NCBI RefSeq assembly: GCF_004123905.1
Contig: NZ_MZXW01000013.1
Coordinates: 1-64,000 of the forward strand
DNA from: Bradyrhizobium betae
Lineage (GTDB): Bacteria; Pseudomonadota; Alphaproteobacteria; Rhizobiales; Xanthobacteraceae
Length of the DNA: 64,000 nt
Direction of reading: 5' to 3'
The translations under genes and the position numbers were made by a program. Positions 35,015 through 44,503 of this stretch are shown here, one piece after another (within the stretch, counting starts at the first letter, position 1; each line of letters begins with the position of its first letter). The notes beneath the pieces were generated by a model, which searched no databases, was not told the origin of the DNA, and worked only from the letters and a program-made list of their open reading frames with translations.

Positions 35015-35308
35015 ATGAAACTCACATTGTCGAAAGTTGGATTGTTTGCACTCGCTGCGACCGCCGCCTTCAGCGCGACCAGCGCCAACGCCGCGCAGGT
35101 CCATACCTATGGCTGCGAGTTCGCCTTCTTCGAAGGCTGCGCCGGCCTCATCGAAGCGCCGCAGCAGGGCGGACGCCGCGTTCGCACCGACCGGGATACT
35201 TCGCCCATCTACATGAAGCAGACCGACCCCCGCTACAATTCGGCGATGCGTGATGCCGGCGGTGGTGGCGGCGGAGGTGGTGGTGGTGGCGGCGGTGGCG
35301 GCCGCTGA
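35015..35308 (+). CDS. Small exported Gly-rich protein
   Basis: The 97-residue product starts at 35015 after GGAGAA with a signal peptide (LFALAATAAFSATSANAA). The mature part has HTYGCEFAFFEGCAGLIEAP with two Cys, then a polar region and a C-terminal run of glycines. The gene is followed by a strong terminator at 35330-35366. I do not recognise a family; the poly-Gly tail may vary in length between strains. Confidence 0.6.
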   Translation: MKLTLSKVGLFALAATAAFSATSANAAQVHTYGCEFAFFEGCAGLIEAPQQGGRRVRTDRDTSPIYMKQTDPRYNSAMRDAGGGGGGGGGGGGGGGR

Positions 35309-35329
35309 GGTCACACGCCCCCCGAGATC

Positions 35330-35366
35330 ATGATGCCGCCGGCGCGATCCGGCGGCATCATTGTTG
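35330..35366 (+). terminator. Probable terminator after the Gly-rich protein gene
   Basis: A perfect 13-bp stem (35330-35342 with 35349-35361; core GATGCCGCCGG) encloses a 6-base loop and is followed by TGTTGT. It lies between the convergent Gly-rich and helicase genes and may serve both. Confidence 0.65.
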
Positions 35367-35387
35367 TCTGCGCTAGCAGGCGGCCGT

Positions 35388-37463
35388 TCAGCCGCGATGC
35401 TTCTTCTTCGCCTTCTTTCCGGGCGCGCCCTTCCCGGGCCACGGCGTGACTGAAGGCTCCGCGTGGCCCGGCTTGTTCTTGTGTTTCTTTTTCTTTCCGA
35501 ACGACGGCGCATCATCGAATTTCGGCGCGCGCTCACCGTGCGGCTTGCCCCGTGGCTTGAATTCACTTTTGTCGCGCGGGCGATCATCGCGCCGTTCACG
35601 ATGATCGATGTCGCGGCTCTCGTGCCGGGGGGGGTGTGATCGCTCTTCTGCAGGCGCTTGCCGCTGCGGCGCGTCCGCCATCGGCTCGAGGCGGATATTG
35701 TCTTCCTTGTCCGGACGCTTGATCTTGGCAGCGAAGGATTCCGCGACCCGCTCGGAAATCTCGAACTCGGTCGTCGTGTCCATGATCTTGATGGCGCCGA
35801 TGTCGCCCTTGTCAATGCCGCCGCGACGGCAAATCATCGGCAGAAGCCAGCGCGCTTCCGCGTTCTTTCTTCGTCCAATGTTGGCCCGGAACCAGACGGT
35901 GGCCTCCCCCATGCCGTGTTTCGGCGACGATTTCCCCGATTTGGGTCGAGGCCTTTCGGCGCGATCATCGCCGCGCGAATTGCGGGCATCGTCGCGCGGC
36001 GTCCGGTCGTCGCGCGGCGTGCGGACATTGTCGCGACCGCGATCGTCGCGCGGCCGGCCAGCCCGCTCGCCGGGATCGAGGATGTCTTCCGGTGACGGCA
36101 GTCGCGCCCGATAGAGTCGCGCGAGTGCGGCGGCGATATCCTCAGCCGACCGCTCGGCCAGCAGCGCCTGCGCCAGCACCAGATCGTCGGGAGCGGTCTC
36201 TTCCGTGAACAACACGTCCTTCATACGGTCGTGATCGAGCTTGCGGATTTCTTCCGCTTGCGGTGCTGTCCCCCAGACCGCGTCGATCCCCGAGACATTC
36301 AGCAGCATTTCCGCACGCCGCCGTCGTATCGGCGGCACCAGCAAGACGCTTGTCCCCTTTCGTCCCGCGCGCCCCGTTCGACCCGAACGATGCTGCATGA
36401 CCTCGGCGTCGTTCGGCAGATCGGCGTGAATGACGAGATCGAGGCTCGGCAGGTCGATGCCGCGGGCGGCAACGTCGGTCGCCACGCAGACGCGGGCGCG
36501 CCCGTCGCGCAGCGACTGCAGCGCCATGGTCCGCTCGTTCTGTGTCAATTCGCCTGACAAGGCGACAACAGAGAAGCCGCGCTCCAGCAGCGCCGCCTGC
36601 AAATGCCTGACGTGATCGCGCGTGCTGCAAAACACCAGCGCGCTCGGCGCCTCGTAGAAACGCAGCACGTTGACGACCGCGTGCTCGGCATCGGCGGGCG
36701 CGATCCGGATCGCGCGGTACTCGATATCGGCGTGACCGCCTTCGTCGCCGGCGACCTCGATCCGGAACGCCTGCTGCTGATACTGCTTGGTCAGCGCGAC
36801 GATGCCGCGCGGAAACGTCGCCGAGAACATCAGGGTGCGGCGCGACTCCGGCGTGGTCTTGAGGATGAATTCCATGTCCTCGCGAAAGCCGAGATTGAGC
36901 ATCTCGTCGGCCTCGTCGAGAACGACGACCTTCAATTCCGAAATGTCGAGGCGGTTACGTCGCAAATGGTCGCACAACCGGCCGGGCGTGCCGACGACGA
37001 TATGGGCACCCACGGCAAGCTCGCGCTGCTCGCGCCGCGGATCCATGCCGCCGACGCAGGAGACGACGCGCCCGTCTGCGTGCTCATACAGCCAGGCCAG
37101 TTCGCGATGGACCTGAAGGGCCAGCTCGCGGGTCGGCGCCACGATCAAGGCAAGCGGCGCGCCCGCCCGCTCGAACCGCTCGGCGTCACCGAGCAGATCC
37201 CTGGCCATGGCCAGACCATAGGCCAGCGTCTTGCCGGAGCCGGTCTGGGCCGAAACCAGGAGGTCACGGTCGGCTGCCTCGTCCGCAAGCACAGCGAGCT
37301 GAACGGGGGTCGGACGGTCGTAATTGCGCTCAGCCAATGCACGGGCGAGCGGCGGGGTCAGGGCCGGAAAAGACACGAGATGGAAAACCTTGGTTAATTC
37401 AGGCGCGGAACGGCGAACCGAGGGGGCCGGAGACGCCGCACTCGCGGCAGAAGGCCCAGTCAC
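35388..37463 (-). CDS. DEAD-box ATP-dependent RNA helicase
   Basis: The 691-residue protein has two RecA domains with intact motifs: SAQTGSGKTLAYGLAMA (Walker A), APTRELALQVHR, VVLDEADEMLN (DEAD), MFSATFP, ATDVAARGIDLP and HRSGRTGRAGRKGT. A later region (VWFRANIGRRKNAEARWLLP, then KGDIGAIKIMDTTTEFEISE) fits the DbpA-type RNA-binding domain, and the last 100 residues are basic and disordered. It is likely to act in ribosome assembly or RNA decay. It may be cold-inducible, but no cold-box is seen. Confidence 0.93.
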   Translation of the reverse strand: MTGPSAASAASPAPSVRRSAPELTKVFHLVSFPALTPPLARALAERNYDRPTPVQLAVLADEAADRDLLVSAQTGSGKTLAYGLAMARDLLGDAERFERAGAPLALIVAPTRELALQVHRELAWLYEHADGRVVSCVGGMDPRREQRELAVGAHIVVGTPGRLCDHLRRNRLDISELKVVVLDEADEMLNLGFREDMEFILKTTPESRRTLMFSATFPRGIVALTKQYQQQAFRIEVAGDEGGHADIEYRAIRIAPADAEHAVVNVLRFYEAPSALVFCSTRDHVRHLQAALLERGFSVVALSGELTQNERTMALQSLRDGRARVCVATDVAARGIDLPSLDLVIHADLPNDAEVMQHRSGRTGRAGRKGTSVLLVPPIRRRRAEMLLNVSGIDAVWGTAPQAEEIRKLDHDRMKDVLFTEETAPDDLVLAQALLAERSAEDIAAALARLYRARLPSPEDILDPGERAGRPRDDRGRDNVRTPRDDRTPRDDARNSRGDDRAERPRPKSGKSSPKHGMGEATVWFRANIGRRKNAEARWLLPMICRRGGIDKGDIGAIKIMDTTTEFEISERVAESFAAKIKRPDKEDNIRLEPMADAPQRQAPAEERSHPPRHESRDIDHRERRDDRPRDKSEFKPRGKPHGERAPKFDDAPSFGKKKKHKNKPGHAEPSVTPWPGKGAPGKKAKKKHRG

Positions 37464-37798
37464 ACGCGTGACGATTTGATTTGGACGCTCTTTACGCCAA
37501 GCGCGGGCAAATCACCATGCTTATGATGCATGGCGTCGCCGACACGGTGAACAGGCTCGCAGGTGCTCCATTCGGCGTTCTGGAGTCATTTTATTTCGTC
37601 TGGAGCGCTTTTGGGCGAGATCGGCAGATTTCGCGGCCACCTGGCTTAACTTGCAAGCAGGGACGGTTCGATCGAGTCCGAACCATCGGATCGGCAAATT
37701 GCATTAGGCTCCGGGCACGATCGAGGCGACCATGGACCTGCGACACCGGCTCGATATCGCATTGGTGACTCGCGAGCAGGCAAACAGGTGAACAAGCA
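37464..37798. other. Intergenic region
   Basis: 335 bases between the helicase start (minus) and the NTF2-like gene (plus). I see no supported gene, repeat or terminator. It must hold both promoters. Confidence 0.4.
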
Positions 37799-38164
37799 AT
37801 GTCCGACAAAAAGACCACAGAGGCTACTTTGGCGGATCTCAATCGCAATTACGTCCGCGCGGTTGACGAAGACGACGTAGCCTGGTTCGACGCCAATCTC
37901 GCGGCGGACTTTCGCAACACCAATCCGGACGGCACACTGATCGACCGGTCGACATTCCTGGTGCAGATCGGCCGCGGCTCGGCGGTGCGCGACATTCGCG
38001 AGCACGACGTGATCATCCGCGTGCTCGGGGACTTCGCCATCATTCATGCACGCACCAGCTATCGTAAGCCGGACGGCGGCAAGGGTGCTGGCCGGTACAC
38101 GGACGATTGGCAATTCCGGGACGGACGTTGGCAGTGCGTCTCTGCTCACGTGTCGCGCGCATAA
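37799..38164 (+). CDS. SnoaL/NTF2-like protein
   Basis: The 121-residue protein has the cone-shaped NTF2-like fold pattern: LADLNRNYVRAVDEDDVAWF, then FLVQIGRGSAVRDIREHDVI, and ends DDWQFRDGRWQCVSAHVSRA. The family includes enzymes and binding proteins; the DUF4440/SnoaL-like type has no fixed function. The ATG at 37799 lies just after a GCAA stretch; the ribosome site is weak. Confidence 0.8.
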   Translation: MSDKKTTEATLADLNRNYVRAVDEDDVAWFDANLAADFRNTNPDGTLIDRSTFLVQIGRGSAVRDIREHDVIIRVLGDFAIIHARTSYRKPDGGKGAGRYTDDWQFRDGRWQCVSAHVSRA

Positions 38165-38282
38165 GGGAGACGGTCGCAGGCGATACCCGTTACTCCGCCA
38201 CTGTAACGCGGATGGATGCTGGACTTGTCCTATGCGTCATCCGATCCCACATCGTGTCTCACGAGAAACTCATGGGGGACAC

Positions 38283-38636
38283 ATGGCCGACAGCATATCG
38301 CTTGCCGACAAGCTCGCGACCTTCGAGGATCTGTGGTCGCCGCGGACGGTCACGACCTTCAACGATTGCGACGTCATGGTGGTGAAGGTGAAGGGCGAAT
38401 TCACCTGGCACAAGCACGACGACACCGACGACTTCTTCCTCGTCCTGAAAGGCAAGCTGGACATCGAACTACGGGATCGCACGGTAACGCTCGGTCCGGG
38501 CGAACTCTACGTCGTGCCCAAAGGTGTCGAACATCGCCCGGTGGCGCGCGAGGAGGTTCATTTGATGCTGATCGAACCGACCGGCACGCCGAACACGGGT
38601 GACAAGGCCACCGCCGCAGCACGCAAGCTCGCGTAG
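38283..38636 (+). CDS. Small cupin protein
   Basis: The 117-residue protein is a single cupin: FTWHKHDDTDDFFLVLKGKL gives the His-x-His and Glu/Asp ligands, and GPGELYVVPKGVEHRPVARE the second-motif His. It resembles mannose-6-phosphate isomerase-like cupins. The start at 38283 follows GGGGGAC and is in frame with a longer ORF that reaches 38046 but overlaps the SnoaL-like gene. Spacing to that gene is 118 bp, so they may share a transcript. Confidence 0.82.
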   Translation: MADSISLADKLATFEDLWSPRTVTTFNDCDVMVVKVKGEFTWHKHDDTDDFFLVLKGKLDIELRDRTVTLGPGELYVVPKGVEHRPVAREEVHLMLIEPTGTPNTGDKATAAARKLA

Positions 38637-38656
38637 AGGAGGCGAACGCGCCGGTC

Positions 38657-39169
38657 TTAATCCCTGGAGGTCGCCAGCCTGCTGAAGCTGCCGACCAGCT
38701 TGGCTCTCGCCCGCGCAACGGCGTCCTTCGCTGCAAGGCTCAAGGCGCGGATGGCACGCCAGGCTTCGGTTGCTTGCAGCCATGCCTTCACTTCGGCGAA
38801 TTTCCCATAGGCCCAGGCGAAAGCCGGAATCCGCATCAGCTTGTCACGCGTGAGATGGAACAGGCGCTCGACCAGCACCAGCTTGAGCAACTCCCCGACG
38901 ATGAACGTTGCCGCGCCGCTCACGAACTGACCAGTTGCCGCAAGGTAAGCGGCCACCGGCTTGATCGGCTCCAGAATGATCACGGGCACGGAAAACAGGG
39001 CGAGCGAGGGATAAGGCGGCAGCGATCTGATCCAGGCGCGCAACCGCTTGAATTCGAGATGCCGCCCTATCCAGCTCGAGATTGGTCTCGCCACGGCCAT
39101 GAAGACGGCATCCACCAGGAAGTAGATGGCAGCCAGGATGTAAGTGACGGGTTTCAGGATTTGCTTCAC
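38657..39169 (-). CDS. Membrane-associated protein of unknown function
   Basis: The 170-residue protein starts from GTG at 39169 after GGGAGAGG. It has hydrophobic stretches (KPVTYILAAIYFLVDAVFMA, SLALFSVPVIILEPIKPVAA and FVSGAATFIVGELLKLVLVE), about three membrane segments, and a basic C-terminal helix region. I recall similar rhizobial proteins without assigned function. No catalytic motif is visible. The open frame extends to 39409 but without a plausible start. Confidence 0.65.
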   Translation of the reverse strand: MKQILKPVTYILAAIYFLVDAVFMAVARPISSWIGRHLEFKRLRAWIRSLPPYPSLALFSVPVIILEPIKPVAAYLAATGQFVSGAATFIVGELLKLVLVERLFHLTRDKLMRIPAFAWAYGKFAEVKAWLQATEAWRAIRALSLAAKDAVARARAKLVGSFSRLATSRD

Positions 39170-39279
39170 GATACCTCTCCCACGAACTGAAAGCCGGAAC
39201 TGGGGCCTAAGTTTCACCTCAGCGTGAATAGTTCGCGGATTTCCGATGGAACTTTTTGGGCTACGGCTGGCCTGCGCGC

Positions 39280-39687
39280 TCAGATCTCGGCGTAGATCTC
39301 CAGCAGATTGCCGTCGGGGTCGCGAAAGAACAGCGTCCGATGGCCAAACGACTGGTTCGTCGGCGGCGACAGCAGCGCCACGCCCTGCCGCACGAGTTCG
39401 TCGGCGCATGCATCGACCTCCGTTGCGGATACCTTGAAGGCCAGTTGCAGCGAGGCACTCCCTGCCGGCGTCGGGGCATCGGCGGCGGTGCGGCTCGGCC
39501 TGGCCAGCGCCAGCGTGTTTCTGCCGAGGCCATACTCGATCCAGTTCGGCGACAGCTCACGCAGCAGGGATAAGGCGAGAACGTTTTCGTAGAACCGACG
39601 CATCGCCGTCATGTCGCGCACGAAGATGACGGTGTAGTCGATCGCGCGGATGGCGCGGAAGGGGGAACGCTGCCTACTGGACTCCAT
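39280..39687 (-). CDS. VOC-family (glyoxalase/dioxygenase-like) protein
   Basis: The 135-residue protein is one vicinal-oxygen-chelate unit: IDYTVIFVRDMTAMRRFYEN at the start and FFRDPDGNLLEIYAEI with the metal-binding Glu at the end. The first-strand ligand His is replaced by Tyr (IDYTVIF), so metal binding may be altered. Its ATG overlaps the TGA of the upstream serine hydrolase (TGATG), so it is translationally coupled to it, suggesting related roles. Confidence 0.85.
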   Translation of the reverse strand: MESSRQRSPFRAIRAIDYTVIFVRDMTAMRRFYENVLALSLLRELSPNWIEYGLGRNTLALARPSRTAADAPTPAGSASLQLAFKVSATEVDACADELVRQGVALLSPPTNQSFGHRTLFFRDPDGNLLEIYAEI

Positions 39688-41444
39688 CAGTGACCACTTT
39701 CCTGCTCCATCACGCGGTCGGCGACGAAGATGCCGTTCGGCTGGTGGAAGACGATCTGGTCGATACGCTCCCCCTCCCCGCGAAACTCGACGGCAAAACC
39801 CTCCAGCTCGGCGATGCGAAACCCGCGGCCCTGCTGCGGCTCCAGGCGATAGGCCGGCTGGTAGTCCGGCTTCAGAATAAGCCTGCCTTCGCTGTCCAGG
39901 GTAACGCGATGGGTGATGGCGCCGCTCTTGAACTGCCCGACGCAGCGTGTGCGGAATGCAGGATCGACGCAGTCGCCGGCCGCACGGCGCTCGAACACGA
40001 TGTCCTTGACCATCGGCTCCAGCGGCACCGACAGGTGCACAATGTTGCCCTCACGGTCGGTCTGGAAGGTGATGGGGACATTATCAGGATGGAGCTGGTC
40101 GATGATCTCCGGCGTGACGAACGTCTCGAAATGCCGGTGCGACAGCGGCGCGCCCATGCCGCGCCACGACCAATGCAGTGCGCCGTCCCGCTCGCGGATC
40201 GAGATCACACCATAGGCGGGATGGGCATAGTCGGCCGCATAGGCCGACAATTCATGCGCCGGCGTGGTGTCCTTGTGACGCGCCTTCTCGCGCGCCTCCT
40301 TGTCGGCCGGGATGTGGGCGATGAAATCGTCGCGCTGCTTGCGGAAGCGCGAGAGCCAGTCGACCGGCTCCCGGCCGCGCAGCCGGTCGATGATATACAA
40401 TGACAGAATCAGCGGTATCCCGCTTGAGCTGCGGTTGGTCAGCACGGCGACGCCGATGCCGGCCTCCGGCACCAAGGCCATCAGCGAGCCCCAGCCGTTC
40501 CAGCCGCCGCTGTGCGATACCATGCGCTCGCCCCGATAGGTGTGGGACTGAAGCCCTAACCCATAATGTATGTGGTGGCCGTTCTCGGAAAATTCCGACT
40601 TGCCGACCAGCGCCAGCGGCGCGTGCAGTTGCTCCACCAGCGTAGCCGGAAGCAGGCGCTCGCCTTCGAACTCGCCCTTGCCGAGATGCAGCCGCATCCA
40701 GTTGGCGAGATCGGCGACAGACGTGTTGATGGCGCCTGCGGCCGTGGTGCGGATCGGCAGCCGCAGCGCCGGAGACCGCGTGTCGACGTCGATCTTGTAG
40801 GGCCGCGCCGGCTCCGCTCCAGCTTCGAGCTCATCGAGAGAGAAACTGATGTTCATGCCGAGCCGGTCGGTCAGGCGCTCGCGCACGAAGGCCTCAAAGC
40901 TCTTCCCGCTCAGCCGCTCTATCAGGAGACCGGCGGCGTTGTAGCAGAGATTGCTGTATTGCCAGGCGCCGCGGATGTCGCGGCTCAATTCGAGGTGCCG
41001 CATCAGCGGCAGCATTTCGGCCGGCGAGAGATCGCCGGGCATATGAACCCAATCATGCCGCGGCAGCCCCGATTGATGGCTGAGCAGGTCGCGAATGGTG
41101 ACGCGTTCGGTCGCGACCGCGTCCGAGAGGCGAAACTCCGGCAGATAGTCGCGGACCGGCTTGCTCCAGTCGAGGACGCCGTCATTTTGCAGCAACGCGA
41201 TGGCGGTGGCGGTGAACGACTTGGTAATCGAGCAGATCACGAAATGCGTGTGCGGCGTCACCGGCAGATCGGCCTCGACATCGCGCTGGCCGTAGGCGCG
41301 CGTGAGCGCGACCTTGCCATCCTGCACGATGGCGAGAGCAGCGCCCGGCACCTTCCAGACCGCCATCGCTTCCGCGGCGAGCCGATCGATGTCGGGAATG
41401 AGGGATGCCAGGGAAGCGTCGGGAATCTCTAATGATTTGTTCAT
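39687..41444 (-). CDS. Serine hydrolase of the beta-lactamase class C fold
   Basis: The 585-residue protein has the catalytic SITK in VICSITKSFTATAIAL, the YSN in WQYSNLCYNAAGLL, and a third motif HSGG in MVSHSGGWNGWG. A large C-terminal part after about residue 400 is of the DUF3471 type found on penicillin-binding and esterase proteins. No signal peptide is seen. It is the first gene of a pair with the VOC protein, coupled by a 1-base overlap. An esterase or peptidase with unknown substrate is most likely. Confidence 0.85.
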   Translation of the reverse strand: MNKSLEIPDASLASLIPDIDRLAAEAMAVWKVPGAALAIVQDGKVALTRAYGQRDVEADLPVTPHTHFVICSITKSFTATAIALLQNDGVLDWSKPVRDYLPEFRLSDAVATERVTIRDLLSHQSGLPRHDWVHMPGDLSPAEMLPLMRHLELSRDIRGAWQYSNLCYNAAGLLIERLSGKSFEAFVRERLTDRLGMNISFSLDELEAGAEPARPYKIDVDTRSPALRLPIRTTAAGAINTSVADLANWMRLHLGKGEFEGERLLPATLVEQLHAPLALVGKSEFSENGHHIHYGLGLQSHTYRGERMVSHSGGWNGWGSLMALVPEAGIGVAVLTNRSSSGIPLILSLYIIDRLRGREPVDWLSRFRKQRDDFIAHIPADKEAREKARHKDTTPAHELSAYAADYAHPAYGVISIRERDGALHWSWRGMGAPLSHRHFETFVTPEIIDQLHPDNVPITFQTDREGNIVHLSVPLEPMVKDIVFERRAAGDCVDPAFRTRCVGQFKSGAITHRVTLDSEGRLILKPDYQPAYRLEPQQGRGFRIAELEGFAVEFRGEGERIDQIVFHQPNGIFVADRVMEQESGH

Positions 41445-41565
41445 GACACCTGCGGGCTTTGCGAGGTGCGCAGGCTAGCGGCTTCAACGTAAAATGGAAG
41501 TCACGGCCACGCTTTTTTTTGCGATAGCGTGCCTTCTCTCGGCGAGAGGAGCCTGAGATGCAAAT

Positions 41566-42717
41566 CTAATCCACCAATTCCGGCCACGGCACGATGGTCG
41601 ACTTTACCGTCTTCATCGCCATCGCATCCCTCACCGCCTGCGCGACGCCCGCTTCCGTGAACGGATAGATCGTCTGCATCTTCAGCCAGGGATATTTGTC
41701 ACGGGTGCGGTAGAGCATGTCGACGCCGAGCGGGAGATCATTACCGGTAAAACCCCAGGACCCGAGCACGTTGAGGTCCTTGGTGCAGATACGGTGCCAG
41801 GACGTCTCGATCGAGCCGGCATCGGTGAACTGGCCCATCTCGACATAGGTGCCGCCGTCGCGCAGCATCTCGATGCCCTCGGGGCCGGCAGTCGGATGGC
41901 CCGAGCAATCCATCACCAGATCGGCGCCGAAGCCACCGACAATATCCCGCACGCGCGCAATGCGCTCTTGCGGCGATTTGATCTCTTCGATGTTCACCGT
42001 CGCCTCCGCGCCGAACTCGCGCGCGAGCTTGAGCCGCGGCTCTTCCGGCGCGCCGACGCAGATCACGCGCCCCGCTCCCATCTCCTTCGCGGCGGCAACC
42101 GCCAGAATGCCGATCGGGCCCGAGCCCTGGATCACCACCGTGCCGCCCCAGGAAAAACCGCCGGCGCGGCTCGCGCGGTTGAAGGCGCGGATGCAGGACG
42201 TCAGCGGCTCGGACAACGCGCCGAGCCGCAGCGACATGTCGTCGGGCAGCTTGTAGATTTTTGTGCCCGGCAGCATCTCGAGATCGACATAGACATATTC
42301 GGCCCAGCCGCCCCACATGTGCGGCGCCTTGTCGAAACCGAGATAGCGGCCGTAATAGACCGGCGTCAGGCATTTGTTGGCGGTTTGGGGATAATGGATG
42401 CAGTAATAGCAGCGGCCGCAGGGCATCAGCGGCGGGATCATCACTTTTGATCCGACCTTCAGCGGCTTGCTCATGAAATCCTCGGTGAATTCATCGCCGC
42501 ATTCGACGATGACACCGCCGAGTTCGTGGCCGAGCGTGAACGGCCATGGCAGCGGCTTCGGCCAGTGACCTTTCAGGATATGCAGATCGGTGCCGCAAAC
42601 GCCGCAGGCGCCGACCTTGATCAGCGCGGCCTTCTTGCCGACCTTCGGCCATGGCACGGTGCGGATGACGGGCTCGCTGCCCGGGCCTGCGTGGGTGCAG
42701 ACGCGGATCTGGTCCAT
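41566..42717 (-). CDS. Zinc-binding alcohol dehydrogenase family protein
   Basis: The 383-residue protein is a medium-chain dehydrogenase: catalytic-zinc CGVCGTDLHILKGHW and TLGHELGGVIVECG, structural-zinc CGRCYYCIHYPQTANKC, and the Rossmann motif VVIQGSGPIGILAVAAAKEM. It resembles the threonine/sorbitol dehydrogenase group. Both zinc sites are intact. The alcohol is not predictable. It diverges from the desaturase gene. Confidence 0.9.
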   Translation of the reverse strand: MDQIRVCTHAGPGSEPVIRTVPWPKVGKKAALIKVGACGVCGTDLHILKGHWPKPLPWPFTLGHELGGVIVECGDEFTEDFMSKPLKVGSKVMIPPLMPCGRCYYCIHYPQTANKCLTPVYYGRYLGFDKAPHMWGGWAEYVYVDLEMLPGTKIYKLPDDMSLRLGALSEPLTSCIRAFNRASRAGGFSWGGTVVIQGSGPIGILAVAAAKEMGAGRVICVGAPEEPRLKLAREFGAEATVNIEEIKSPQERIARVRDIVGGFGADLVMDCSGHPTAGPEGIEMLRDGGTYVEMGQFTDAGSIETSWHRICTKDLNVLGSWGFTGNDLPLGVDMLYRTRDKYPWLKMQTIYPFTEAGVAQAVRDAMAMKTVKSTIVPWPELVD

Positions 42718-42889
42718 GGCTGTTTCCTCACTGCCCGCTTGTTATGATTGATGGTGCGGATCCGGGATCAGCCTATGACAGCATCGCGACATTGGAAATA
42801 CCAAGGCGGACGTTGACACGCCGCAGTTGTATCCGCAGGCTGGACGTGCCGCAGCGACGCCTGCTTCGGAACTCTGCCGGGATCACACC

Positions 42890-43828
42890 ATGGATTTGCG
42901 ACCGGGCTCGGAACGAATTGTCGTCACGCCTGACACCGATCCGCTGGAGGGCACCGTGCGCTGGGCGCCGGACAAATCGCTGTGGCTCGCGGGCATGACG
43001 GCGGTCGCTATCGTGCTTGGACCGGCCTGCTTCTCCTGGTCGGCGTTCGCGCTGTTCATCGCGATCAGTGCCGTCACGCTCTGCTGCGGCCATTCGGTCG
43101 GCATGCATCGCAAGCTGATCCATGCGAGCTTCGACTGTCCGCTCTGGCTCGAACATCTGCTCGTTTATCTCGGCACGCTGGTCGGCATGGCCGGCCCGTT
43201 CGGCATGATCCGCCTGCACGATTTCCGCGACTGGGCGCAACGCCAGCCCGCGTGCCACGACTATTCCCGTCATAGTGCCGGCTTCTGGCGCGATGCGTGG
43301 TGGCAATTGCATTGCCGGCTGGTGTTGCGTCATCCGCCGGACTTCAGACTCGAGCCGCGGCTCGCCAATGACCGCTTCTACGCCCTGGTCGAGCGCACCT
43401 GGATGTTGCAGCAATTGCCGTGGGCCATGCTCTTCTTCGCAATCGGCGGCGTGGACTGGCTGGTGTGGGGCATTTGTGTGCGGGTCAGCGTCTGCGTGAC
43501 CGGACACTGGCTGGTCGGCCATTTCTCCCACACCAGAGGCGAGCAGGTCTGGGTCATAGATGGCGTCGCGGCCCAGGGCTACAATGTCCGTCTCGCGGCG
43601 CTGATCAGCATGGGCGAGAATTGGCACAACAACCATCACGCCTATCCCGGCTCGGCGAAGCTCGGACTGTTGCCGGGACAGGTCGATCCGGGCTGGTGGC
43701 TGATCCGGTCGCTTGAGGCCGTCGGGCTCATCTGGAATGTCAGGACGCCCGATAATCTGCCGGAGCGAGCAGGCCTGCGGCGGCTGACGGGTGCGAAGTT
43801 GCGCGACGGAGTAGCCGATGCTGCGTGA
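42890..43828 (+). CDS. Membrane fatty acid desaturase
   Basis: The 312-residue protein (start 42890, MDLRPG) has about four hydrophobic helices and three His-rich regions: HSVGMHRKLIH, a middle region HDFRDWAQRQPACHDYSRH, and NWHNNHHAYPG with the H-x-x-H-H of delta-9 acyl-CoA/lipid desaturases. The middle box departs from the classical H-R-x-H-H. It should be a diiron membrane desaturase or a relative. Its last 11 bases overlap the GNAT gene. Confidence 0.8.
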   Translation: MDLRPGSERIVVTPDTDPLEGTVRWAPDKSLWLAGMTAVAIVLGPACFSWSAFALFIAISAVTLCCGHSVGMHRKLIHASFDCPLWLEHLLVYLGTLVGMAGPFGMIRLHDFRDWAQRQPACHDYSRHSAGFWRDAWWQLHCRLVLRHPPDFRLEPRLANDRFYALVERTWMLQQLPWAMLFFAIGGVDWLVWGICVRVSVCVTGHWLVGHFSHTRGEQVWVIDGVAAQGYNVRLAALISMGENWHNNHHAYPGSAKLGLLPGQVDPGWWLIRSLEAVGLIWNVRTPDNLPERAGLRRLTGAKLRDGVADAA

Positions 43829-44297
43829 CTATCGCGAAGAGGATGCCGAGCCGATCGTACGCGTCGCGCTGGCTGCGTTCGCGGAGTTCGAGCCGCATTT
43901 TTCCGATTGGCCGCTGTTCAATGCCAATGTCGCGAAGATGCCGCAGCTTTCCAGGACCGGCGAGATCATCGTCGCCGAAGATGATGGCCAGATCGTCGGC
44001 GCTGTCGCCTATGTCGGGCCGCGAGCGCCGAAGCCGGCGTTCTTCGATCCGGCATGGCCTGTTATCCGCATGCTGGTGGTCGATCCCTTGGCGCGCGGCA
44101 AGGGCGTCGGCCGGCAACTGACGGAAGAATGCCTGCGCCGCGCCGAGCGCGATCAGGCGGCCGTCATTGCGCTCCACACGACGCCGATCATGACGGTGGC
44201 GCTGCCGATGTATCTGCGAATGGGATTTGCCAGGGTTCGCGACGCGCCGGATATTTTGGGCGTGCCGTATGGGGTGTATGTGAAGGCGCTGGGGTAG
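43818..44297 (+). CDS. GNAT-family acetyltransferase
   Basis: The 159-residue protein has the GNAT core VIRMLVVDPLARGKGVGRQL, with R-G-K-G-V-G as the acetyl-CoA loop, and LPMYLRMGFARVRDAPDILG at the C-terminus. It starts inside the desaturase gene by an 11-bp overlap, so the two are surely one transcript; the acceptor is unknown. It is intact. Confidence 0.88.
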   Translation: MLRDYREEDAEPIVRVALAAFAEFEPHFSDWPLFNANVAKMPQLSRTGEIIVAEDDGQIVGAVAYVGPRAPKPAFFDPAWPVIRMLVVDPLARGKGVGRQLTEECLRRAERDQAAVIALHTTPIMTVALPMYLRMGFARVRDAPDILGVPYGVYVKALG

Positions 44298-44307
44298 AGG
44301 CGACCTC

Positions 44308-44372
44308 GTAGCTTTGCATGAAGCGCAACGTCATGCGGGAGCGGCCCTGGATGTCGCTGCGCTCATCCGGGC
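44308..44372. repeat. Degenerate REP-like repeat
   Basis: On the minus strand the segment contains CCCGGATGAGCGCAGCGACA, which resembles a Bradyrhizobium repeat built on CCGGATGAGCGAAGCGACAT. It fills part of the gap between the acetyltransferase and LysE genes. Only one copy is seen in this window. Confidence 0.5.
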
Positions 44373-44503
44373 ATGGACTCAACGCCCAATCCGTCCATCC
44401 TGCCAATTCAGAAAATCAATGCCGCTCATCGAAATAAATGGTTTCTCTGTTGGAGGAGAGCCAGCTAGTCCTCGCCCTGCCACGCGTCGGAAGGGGTTTC
44501 GCA

